A DNA stretch of 64,000 nucleotides from Straminergon stramineum (Eukaryota > Streptophyta > Bryopsida > Hypnales > Calliergonaceae): positions 10,850,001-10,914,000 of the forward strand of contig OY987267.1 of the NCBI GenBank assembly GCA_963920665.1. The letters run 5' to 3'. Below the pieces are notes generated by a model. That model searched no databases. It saw only the letters and a list, made by a program, of their open reading frames with translations, and was not told the origin of the DNA. Position numbers and translations under genes: made by a program. Positions 1 to 9,238 of this stretch are shown here, in pieces (within the stretch, counting starts at the first letter, position 1; the number at the start of each line of letters is the position of its first letter).

Positions 1-568
1 CTCTCCGGCCAAGATGTTCAAAGTGGGACGCATTACAGCAATTCTCTGCGTGCTTGTGTACTCGGCGACGGCGTTGTCGGGATACCTCATGTTTGGTGAT
101 CTCACAAACTCCGACGTGCTGGTGAACTTCGACAGTGATCTCGGAATCCCTTTCAGCCGCGTGCTGAACGACGCCATTCGAATTGGTTATGTGCTCCATC
201 TCATGCTCGTCTTCCCAGTCATCCATTTCTCATTGCGGCAAACCATCGACGCAATATTGTTTCCAAAAGCAGCAGAGTCGAAGCCTAGATTTGCGATTCT
301 GACGTTCGTGCTGCTCGGGTTGACGTTCCTGGGGTCGACGGTGATTCCCAACATTTGGGTGGCGTTTCAATTCACGGGCGCCACCACGGGGCTGTCGTTA
401 GGGTTTGTGTTTCCGGCGTTGGTGGTGATTAGGTCTAAGTTTAAGAGGGGCAAGCAGGCGCACGAGAGCCTCCCCCTTGCATGGGGGATGGTGGTGATGG
501 CCGTCGCGATCAGCTTACTAGGAATTGGCACGCAGATTTACAACCTTGTATCCCACCAGGGCTCATGA
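1..568 (+). CDS. AVT6: Vacuolar-type amino-acid transporter, C-terminal part (AVT6-like, SLC38/AAAP family)
   Basis: Partial gene entering from the left edge. The frame is open from base 2 (S-P-A-K-M...) to a TGA at 566-568, so the first ATG at 14 is internal and not the start. The visible 188 or so residues form the C-terminal half of an AAAP/SLC38 carrier, with about five membrane segments: AILCVLVYSATALSGYLMFG, a segment around IRIGYVLHLMLVFPVIHFSL, one around FVLLGLTFLGSTVIP, one around FTGATTGLSLGFVFPALVV, and a last one around MVVMAVAISLLGIGTQIYN. The LVFPVIHFSLRQT and FTGATT stretches resemble plant AVT6 proteins, which export amino acids from the vacuole in Arabidopsis relatives (family knowledge). 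The short hydrophilic tail ending SHQGS is normal. No intron interrupts the visible part. Upstream exons and the promoter lie outside the window, so the subfamily call rests on the C-terminus only. Confidence 0.88.
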   Translation, partial: SPAKMFKVGRITAILCVLVYSATALSGYLMFGDLTNSDVLVNFDSDLGIPFSRVLNDAIRIGYVLHLMLVFPVIHFSLRQTIDAILFPKAAESKPRFAILTFVLLGLTFLGSTVIPNIWVAFQFTGATTGLSLGFVFPALVVIRSKFKRGKQAHESLPLAWGMVVMAVAISLLGIGTQIYNLVSHQGS

Positions 569-2970
569 ATTTTTTTATCACATGATCGTCCTTGCATTCT
601 TTTAACAAGAATCCTCTTGTTTCGTCTCTCCCTCACGTGCCTGCAGTGTCCAAGTGCAGCGACAGAGAAGGTTGTAAACAATTTTTCATTAAATTGTTCC
701 TGCTTGTTTGTATACCGCTTTATTTTATGTGAATTTGTCCTGCTAAATTAGCATGTTTGGGGGATGCCGAGGAGATGGGCAGTGGTGGGTTTCCTTTGTC
801 AAACTGGTGCTAGACCTGATCAGTATGGGCAGCTCTCTTTTCCTCTGTCAAACTGAATTCAATGTCTTTCCTGCATTGTGTTGTAAGTAAATGGATTGTC
901 AGTATATTAGTTCGTTTCAGAATTTTGGGGACAATCTGCCAATTTGATCTAAAATCTTGAGCTCGTTGTTTAGTTTTGATTTGGTCTTCTGGAGTGATGA
1001 GTATCGAGGGCATACTGATACACCGTTTGTGGGGGTGCAGATGGTCTTCTGAAGGTGCTGGACGATTCATCAAGAGAGCCTTTGGGCTTCGCAGGCTTTG
1101 GAGACGGTCTGCCAGGCAATCTGAGGTAAAATCTGTTTTTTTCCTATTTGAGAGACAAATGCATTGTTTTGCAAGATTCTAGTTTGCTCTGGCATGATTC
1201 TCCAGTGAGAAACTCCGTTGCGATGATTTGGCATAATTGGCGTTTGTAAAGCTGATTGCCAGTTTGAAGAACTCAAGATTCATTTTCAAATTTTGAACTA
1301 TTTTCAATGCAAACAGATTAGGTTTTGACTTTTTCTACATACCCGCATTTCTAGAAATCAGTTTTCGAGTCTTGTCACCCAATCTACGTTCTGAGAAGCA
1401 GTTCGACGTACAAATGTTGCAAGAGTGATCTCAGTTAGGCTCTGTATCTGAGGAAGTGGTATTGCTGGGAAGAGGCACCATGAATGTCTTTCAGTGTTCT
1501 GGTCCAATTGCTTTCCAATTGTTTGTAGTACATTGAAGGATGCCTGTACCTTCTAAGAATTTCGGCTCTGAAACTTTCAAAATACTCTTTCCTGCAGAAT
1601 CATGCCATGTGTTCCATGTCAACGTAAAAGTTCTCATTGAAAGAAGTTATCTTTGATGGTGTGAACGTGTGAACTTTATTCACAGTATGACTGGGTTCAT
1701 AATGTGAGTTCCCTAGAGTTACTAATATAATTTGTGCGGTGCAGGTCTTTGAGTAGGTGCATGAATTAAAGATTGATACGGATGTCAATTGTGTCCTCTT
1801 TTCTTTTTCATGCAAAATGTATTGCATCAAATGCCCTTCATGTCAAAACTGGAGTCTCGACGTCGATACTATTGACTTCAAATTTTTATCTTGCTGGCAA
1901 TATGGTTCATCCGAGAAGAATTGATTCTAGACACATTACAGTTAATTCCAAGATATTTGTGAGTTACATTTGATCCATTGTAGCACAAGATGACGAGGAC
2001 TTGATATATAGTGGATACTGGTGATGCTAGTAACTCCTGAGTTTCTAGTTTAGGCCTGATTAGGGGATTTTAGAAGGATGGTGGGCTTCATCTCTTGAAC
2101 CTCGTCCTTTTTCCTCCTGGAGCTCACTGAGTGTCAGTTAGACTACATGTGGTACTGTAGGTATGAAAGCTGTACACTGATTTGTCCTAACAGTGTTTGT
2201 GGCACGAATTTTACAATGTCATGTGTGTTGCGTGAGGGCGTCATTTGATGTCAATTACGAGTATGTAGAGGTGAGAAGTTGGTTTGAAAAGGCTTGGAGT
2301 GTAAAAGAGGTTGGTTTCTTGGACTCTTGGAACCTAGTGGTGTTTTTTAATACCTGCTTTGAGCCTTCAAAGCCTCATACCTTCCACGTGTGTTTGGGGA
2401 TTCATTTTTTCTAAGTTGAGTCTCCCATGTGACTAAGTGAGAGGCATTTGTCTTGCAACTTCATCTTAGTGTGTAGATGTTCTTAAAGAAAGATATAGAC
2501 TTGACTTTTGTATTTAGTGAGTTTTTTCTAGATTTTATAAGAACTTTTTCTCATTCTTATTATTTAGAAGAGATGCCCCTAATTGTATGGGTGTAAAAGT
2601 ATGAAAATTGCACATCCAAAAGATTTTCAAAAATGTATTTTAATTTGTTTTTGAAGAGTTTTTCGCTTTCTATAATTGCTAGGAGTTGTGTTTGTGCACC
2701 ACATCTATGGTCATAGGATTTAGAGACCATGGAAATGGGTCTTGAACCTACATTAGCCAAATGGATCAATATTGGGTACATAATGAAGGCCCAAAAGGAG
2801 AAGTGCAAATCAAATGTTGAAGAGAAGAAGACATATAATGGGAACATGTAATCCAATGGAACGAATGTGTTTCCACATGATAGAACATGAAATTCAACCA
2901 TTGTCTTTCACACAAAAAAGAACTATAGGCATGAGGATGTGACAACAAAAGGACAAACAACAAGAGAAAT
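569..2970. other. 3' flank of the transporter gene; no second gene seen
   Basis: The first part, perhaps to about 1.2 kb, probably includes the 3' UTR of the upstream transporter. Short open frames occur on both strands (for example 976-1182 and 2193-2414), but none resembles a known protein and all are of chance length for AT-rich DNA. I see no tRNA, no clear poly(A) signal that I would defend, and no mobile element with both ends. Confidence 0.5.
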
Positions 2971-2974
2971 TAGG

Positions 2975-3200
2975 ATGCCACATTTAACTACTTTTGGACT
3001 ATTCAACGAATTCTGGACTAAACATCAGGAGATGTCTAAATAATATCACCAGGAGATCTCCCGATGTTTATATTGATCTCTGGATGTTTTATATTGATCT
3101 CCAAATGTTTTGGATTATCCCTTGATGACTATTTTTTTTCTCTTGATGACCATTATTAATTCTGGACTTTCAAAAGTCCAGAAGTAGTTAAATGTGGCAT
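2975..3200. mobile_element. 226-bp MITE with 26-bp terminal inverted repeats
   Basis: The left end (2975-3000) and the right end (3175-3200) are inverted copies with one mismatch in 26 bases; the outer sequence is ATGCCACATTTAACTACTT. TAGG at 2971-2974 is repeated at 3201-3204, consistent with a 4-bp (or 5-bp TTAGG) target duplication. The interior is non-coding and contains short repeats around GATCTC and TTGATGAC. No transposase is encoded. The superfamily is not certain from these ends. Confidence 0.8.
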
Positions 3201-4520
3201 TAGGTTGATTGAGGGTGTTTGGTTTAGTTGCGAAGTGTGGTCTAAGCTCACAAGAAGTGGATGATCATTTGGGGAGGAAGTAGTTGGAGGTGTTCTATTT
3301 GGGTTTGGACTTGTGGGTAAGGGTTGGAGTTGTTGGAAGGGATCAATGATACCTCTATTGACGATCACTACAACATCTTTAGCGGCATGTGGGTACCAAT
3401 AATTTTAACAAGAACAAGATAGGATTCACCAAGTTTTACTTGATGTGTGTCTTGGGAGTGGCTAGCAAGGTTCAACTTATTTATATTCAATTGCTTCACA
3501 TATCAGGTCTTGGGACGGTTAGAATACTAACTTCTAGCACGGAGTTGATCTCCCATTTTGAGCCTAAATTAGAGGTTGTAAGTTGGATTTACTACTAAAG
3601 ATGGGACTAGATGTTGGAAATTGTTGGAAGGCAATAGAAGTGTTGTTCATGTTTGCATTTGGTCTAAAATTGTTGACAAGCATACAAGTTTGTTGGCTAG
3701 GGTCTTAGCTACAAGAATCAGTGAAGGAGAAATCATGACGCTAACCACCAAGTCTAGTCTCAACAAGTCACAAGTACAACTACAATTGGTGATTGAAGAT
3801 TGAGCGATGTCAAAAAGGCATCAAGGTTGCTTACGAAACAATGATGACATACAAATACAATGGTATTAGATGTGACTTCAGCTCTAGGAGGTGCAATGTG
3901 GATCATCAACACCAAGTGAGCAAGCTCAAACAAACTAATTGATTACAAAAAACAAAACAAAATGTGGATAGATAATAAGTTCATTGAAACCAAGAAAGAA
4001 TATAACTAGTGGTTAGAGAACAATTGAAGATTGATTGAGGCTAACTAAAATCTAATTAGAAAAATTCAAAGTAGGTCTAAAAAGAAAATTCTTAAAATCT
4101 CAAAGCTTCAAAACTTAAATACAAAAGCTTAAGTATTTCATGAAGACGAGTTTGCATGCAATTTTTATTTTAAACTCAAAGTTCTAGCATGACAAAATTG
4201 CTCCAAGGAACTATTTAGGCACTTTAAAACCCAAAATTGACTCAAAATAAAGATTTCGCAGGTTAGAAGTATTCATGGGGTGATTTATGGGATATTTGGG
4301 TGATATTTGTTGGGTAAGTTTTTAGGTTTCAAATTTCACATTGCCCTAAAAATTCAGCACATGCAAGTAGATTTATATGTAAACCCTAAAACAAGGAATG
4401 GGTGACAAAATTGAACATTTTAGGGAATTTGAGGCTTCAATAGGATGTGGTCATGGGATTGAAGTCCGATTGTAGATCATGAATTGAAAGGCTTTGTGTG
4501 GAAGCACTCAAGGCTATTGT
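3201..4520. other. Non-coding AT-rich stretch
   Basis: Contains only short chance open frames (for example 3389-3598 and 3621-3803), with no family resemblance. No structured repeat with clear ends was found here. Confidence 0.4.
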
Positions 4521-5061
4521 GTAGTAAACACTCATTGTAGGAGTGATGCCATTAGTGCTAGTATTGTAGATTTTTTGCCACTCGTTGTTTTAGGCCATTG
4601 TGCCTAGTTTGCTATTGAATGTTAGTCTTCGATAGTTATATCAAAGTTGTTGTAGATATCTGGTTCTTCCTTAGACTAGAGCAATTTTATCACTTTGCAA
4701 TGCATGACCAATATATGGGCGGCCAAGCATCATATGGTGCATATACAATATCACATGCTACATATTGTTTTGTGCTTTCATTTGTACCATCATGAAGATT
4801 GTATACTATGGTTCTAGGATGCATGGATCTTTTTATCTCTGCCAAGCTTTACTACAAAAAGATATGAAGGCACTCAACGATACCTTTAGGTGGTTTTTTA
4901 AGGAGTAGGACCAATGACTATTTACTACACCCATATAATAACGTACACACCCAAGCCTACAAATAGAAAATTTGGCACAATGGCCTAAAACAACAAATGG
5001 CGATAAATCTAGAATACTAGCACTAGTGGCATCGATTACCCAATGATTGAGTATTGACTAC
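4521..5061. repeat. Inverted repeat, arms of about 90 bp with a 360-bp spacer
   Basis: The arm at 4521-4613 reappears inverted at 4976-5061; both contain the stretch around TTGTTTTAGGCCATTGTGCC. Identity by eye is high but with scattered mismatches and small indels. The spacer includes a segment (about 4862-4910, around GATACCTTTAGGTGGTTTT) that is repeated directly at about 5081-5130, just outside the right arm. This could be a decayed foldback element, but I see no convincing target duplication. Confidence 0.6.
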
Positions 5062-5275
5062 AAAATAACTTACAATCAACTTATGGCGCTAAGCAATACC
5101 TTTAGGTGGTTTTGTGAGGAGTTGTAGATCGAGTTGTAAGTTTTTCAAATACTTAAGATTAACTTCATTTGGAGCAAGTACAAAGTCCCGACACACAAAT
5201 GAGTGAGGGAAGGCCTACTACCATGGATACCAAAGACAACAACTTTGGCGGCCTATAATGTGTTGTGTAGGTAGA

Positions 5276-5775
5276 ATTGGAAGCTTAGTTTTAAGAGATG
5301 GTATCTCACCAAGTTAGGCTTCCAAAAAGCCCAAACTTTCTTGAAGGAGGCTTAGGCAAGGTAGTTGCAACTGTTTTAACACCAAGAAGTCAAATGCCCT
5401 CAAGATTTAATTAGATTACATTGGCCAACTTTGGACAATGATATTTGATGAACCATAAAGAATAAGGAGCTAAATTTTTGGGAGATGGTGTATCACAAAG
5501 TCAAGATTTTCAAAGCTCAAATTTACTTCAAGAAGACTTCGGACAAGGCAATCGCAACAATTTTATCACTAAGAGGTCAATTGCCCTTAAGACTTAGGGT
5601 GAATTATGTAGGTCAATTTTAGAAGATGAGATCAAATCAACTTTGGAGAATTAGAAGTTGGTTTTGGAGGGAAGATGGTGTCTCATCAAGTCATGCCTCC
5701 AAAAGACCAAGCTTGCTTCAAGGGGACCTTGGATGAGGTAGTGGTGACAATTTTAATACCAAGAAGTTAGCTACT
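5276..5775. repeat. Imperfect tandem repeat, three units of about 187 bp
   Basis: Units begin at about 5276, 5462 and 5650, giving periods of 186 and 188 bp; the third is truncated near 5775. Shared landmarks in each unit are GAGATGGT near the start, then a stretch of the type TCACCAAGT, CCAAAAAG, CTTCAAG, a GGCAA or GAGG step, and AAGAAGT or AAGAGGT near the end. The units have diverged considerably. They are open only in short pieces and match no protein I know. Confidence 0.65.
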
Positions 5776-6036
5776 ATGGAGGACAAAGTTGACAACCAAG
5801 AGGAGGACCAATACTTGGTCATGGTGGTTTGTACTCTTCCTTTCCCTTCTCAATTGGCAAAATTGTGTTGTTGATATCAAGGTAGCAATTAGAGAGAAAG
5901 GTGGATGCATGTCTCATAGATTTGTATGCTCAAGCAATTGCACTAGTAGGCCACCCACTTTGTATTTGGTTTAGTTGAGACGATTATATAGGAATATACC
6001 GATCTTGCCTTAGTTGTGTGGTGTTAACCACAATGA

Positions 6037-6905
6037 TAAGGTTACTAAAGGTTCTTATTAGTATTTTGCAATACTTGAAGAATTAGTAAAGAAATATGTT
6101 GCATGGTTAATCCTTAAAGGACGTTGAGGTCAAAAAGTGGTTGATGGATGACATCCATTAGAGGAGTTTGGGGGGATCTGGAGGGCTGTATGTTCCTTTG
6201 GGTTCCAAGACCCTGGGAACTGCTCCGTAGTAGCTGCCTAATGTGGCACAGCAACTGCCACATCACTTCTTCTTCTTTTTTGAATTTTTTTTCAACTTTC
6301 TTTTACATTTAAAAGTTTAAAAAAAAATATGACAATGGCCATTCCTGGACAATTGGGGAAATAGCACCGGGAACAAGCCCAAAATGGCCCTCCAAACCCC
6401 CCAAAACTCCTCTAATGATTGTTCACTATAGAAACTAAGAATGCACCTATTGGTCGAAGAATCATAGCAGTTTTGGTGACTACCTTAGTTATAGGGGCCA
6501 TATACTTTAAAGATTAAGTTTCTAGTTGTAATGCATATTGTGTAGTGGCCTACAATGGCATTGTCTAAATTTAATAATTTATTGTGCTAGTAGGGAGTCC
6601 ATTGCTTGAAGGCATGTATCCCTTCACTAGGTAAAATACTCATAGAATCATAGTAAGATGACCATTCTCTAGCTACATTTTTTTTGTTGGTTTTAGGGAA
6701 ATGTCAAGACTATTTTGGACCAATTGGGTAGCACACTTCAAAAATTCATAACAAATTCATACTTTGTTAAAAAAAATAAATTTCAATTGCTCTCCCCATT
6801 TTTCACATGATTTGTCTCTAAGTAGAAAAAAAATTTAAAATTTTCAACAATGTCAACAAGGCAAACCACTCATTCCATCTGCCATGTCATAGCTTGTTTA
6901 CCTTA
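6037..6905 (-). mobile_element. Diverged copy of the TAAGGTA terminal-repeat element, inverted orientation
   Basis: The right end reads GTTTACCTTA at 6896-6905. The stretch at about 6700-6790 (CACTTCAAAAATTCATAACA and on) is the reverse complement of the equivalent part of the copies at 20.8 and 22.8 kb and matches the copy near 27.3 kb in direct orientation. The left end is uncertain; TAAGGTTACT at 6037 is the best candidate. A separate MITE (6156-6417) lies inside it. No coding sequence survives. Confidence 0.5.
6156..6417. mobile_element. 262-bp MITE nested in another element
   Basis: The ends are inverted repeats of about 31 bp: CATTAGAGGAGTTT then a G-run then TGGAGGGC on the left, and the reverse complement, with a few mismatches, at 6387-6417. 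The flanks join smoothly when compared with the related uninterrupted sequence near 27004 (read on the minus strand), which supports a real insertion. No target duplication is visible. A partial relative of its right part may lie at about 61190-61245, around GGGAACAGGCCTAAAATGGC. Confidence 0.7.
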
Positions 6906-7154
6906 ACCCCTAAACAACATAACGTCCTCTGTAAGACAGAATTCTCCTCTGTAAGACAGAAGTGCAACTATTCATCCTCGGAATTAGGGGTGGAAAGGGG
7001 AGATCTTCTACAATAGTTTGACTCCCAATGAGTATTTTTGATTTTTTTAAGTGAATGATGTCACACGCTTCCGAAATGGCTGATTTCCAGTCACCAGCCC
7101 GGCGTTCCAGGGTTGATTATATGCTCTGCACACACAAACGCAAATTCCCAGACT

Positions 7155-9238
7155 CTAAGCCGCTTCCTGCAACAGTGGAGCTGCCCTTTCCCAGTCCATT
7201 TGGAGACATTTCACGAATGCAGGACGAGTGGTGATGTCCTTCACCCACGCCAACACACAAGGCCGAGTTGCAAAGAAATCCGGCCGATGCAGCGCCAGCC
7301 AATGCACATTTGCGGTGTGGAAAATCTCCGCCAGGGAGTACTGATCCCCAGCCAGGTATTTGGTCCCTTGGGAGCTCAGATGCGCTTCGTAAATGTCCAG
7401 CACTTGGTGGAACCCAGGCTCACTCCTTTTCACAATTGCTTCGTTCACAGGTCGCTGGAGAAGTTCCGCATGGCGGAGTTCCCGGATCAAGGGATCACAG
7501 GCAGCTGTGAAGCTGTGCGCTTCGGTCTCGGTCCACTGGTGCACGGCCGCTCTCTCCTTGGCCGTCTTGCCCAGGAGATTTGTTCCCTGACCTTCGTATT
7601 TGTCGGCCAAGTACCTGGCGATGGCTCGCGATTCTGCAAGGTTCCCCGTTGGGGAGGTCAGTCAAGTCCCGGTTAGACGGCAATTGCGTAAGGTAACTGC
7701 ACCTAAATGCATTTGAAGAAGCAATTAAATGAGTGTTGTTCTTATTATCAAATTGCCTATTTTGGTCTCACTGTGAGTTGGAAAGACTGAGGATTCTAGG
7801 TTCTCATCTTACGCATTTATTGGACACCAGATAAATAACATATGAATTTTCAACGTGCTGAAAATAGGTTTTTCTAACCCTAGACTCTCATGAGTAGTGC
7901 CTTGAGAGTACATTTTAGGGAAGAATCTAGAGGGGTGATGCTTAGAAAGGAGTCACAAGTAGGTGTAATTACTGTAGTATAGTATACAAAGCCTCATCAT
8001 GCACTCAAGGTGCATACCGATGCTCAATTTGCACTAACTTAGTATTGAACCAAAAATTTGATTTTTACATGAAAATGTGCACCAGAATATCCACCCCTTT
8101 TTTGTTGCAGCTAATTCATGAACTTTACCAAAAAAGTAAAGATGATTCCCACCTACCTAGATAGTTCATACAATGCCACCGACATACATCTCCATAGGTT
8201 CGAAAGAGGTTGGCCTCTCAAGCTAAGAGATGGAAGTAGGAACTAATGGCAACCATACTTAATTGCAACAATTTAAGCTAGGAGCATAGTTTCACTTTGC
8301 TTGTTAGAAAATGAAAGAAAGAAGATTCCAATGCACCAAAAGAAGAGCTCATTCACTAGGAGAATGGCTTCCCTTCTCCCCACACACAGTATAGTGACAG
8401 AATGTCAAAAACTAGTGGTGTTGCTCAACAAGCTTGGCCATATCGTCCAAAACCCTCCACAATTGCTGTCATATTTGGTGTCAGCAATTTAACTTACAAA
8501 TGACTTTATGTACACCTTGGACTAGATTCTCTTTGCCGATATTGCTCCTTTAACCTGCTACGAAAATCTTTACAAGGGTTCAAAGTGTTCTTGGTAGTTG
8601 ATAAAAACAAACTAACACGTGTTTTGATATTGAGGTGGTATGAACTTCAATATCTGACAGTAAAAAGTATCCTTTACCGCCGACATTGCCTACAAATGTA
8701 CCGTTGGAATGATCCTACAGTTGAGTAGACTGCTTGAGCTGTTTCTAAGTACCTACTGTAGTTAGAAACCTGCTTACCGAAGATTGTGATGTCGCCATCC
8801 TCGAAGTAAGGGATTTGTCCAAAAGGCTGCATCCACAGTCCATGCAAGAAAAAAGTTCATCAACAATGCTGAAACTTTATGACCAAGCAATATCGTCAAT
8901 AACCTGCATTTTTGGTTATAATTTTAAGCAAACATCAAGCAAAGAAAGTAACTAGTTAACCTGCTTTTGGGTGAAAATGGGCAGCAGCTGATGTCCGTCC
9001 CTCACGCTCACCTTCACCAACTCTAATTCTTTCTCAGCATCCACCTTCAAAAGGTGCCCGCAGTTAATTCTCCCTGGTTATGTTAGCAATTAGTAGGCCA
9101 CTGCAATGAACTAGAACAGATCAACTTCTGTACGAGATTCTGGAATAGGAGAATTTTATACCGTACCTTGGCCTCAAAGAGTGGCAGAATGGCACGCTGC
9201 ACATTCATAGTGCCTATCCCATACAGCTTCATTACCAT
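7155..9238 (-). CDS. GSTF: Phi-class glutathione S-transferase, complete, four exons
   Basis: Conjugates glutathione to electrophiles in the cytosol or binds hydrophobic ligands (family knowledge). Exons on the minus strand: 9167-9238, 8961-9044, 8778-8826, 7155-7633; together 684 bases, a 227-aa protein close to the usual 210-220. All introns are GT-AG. The thioredoxin-fold domain covers residues 1-80: KLYGIGTMNVQRAILPL at the N-terminus, QPFGQIP with the cis-proline (Pro58), and the glutathione-binding Glu69-Ser70 in ESRAI. The helical domain follows, including YLAGDQYSLAEIFH. The third exon is 49 bp, the size of the conserved middle exon of phi GSTs, while the usual single first exon is split here after residue 24. 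By alignment the position of the phi catalytic serine is Met11, with Thr10 beside it. The start is the first ATG with an in-frame match; a second ATG lies two codons on. Confidence 0.93.
7634..8777 (-). other. Third intron of the GST gene (1.14 kb) with a repeat fragment
   Basis: Lies between donor 8777-8776 and acceptor 7635-7634. It is much longer than the other two introns (122 and 134 bp). The segment at about 7818-7970, starting near GGACACCA and ATGAATTTTCAA, is shared with about 53345-53500, so part of the intron is a dispersed repeat. A short open frame at 8301-8492 (+) is not credible as a gene; its beginning resembles sequence at about 18905-18950. Confidence 0.6.
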
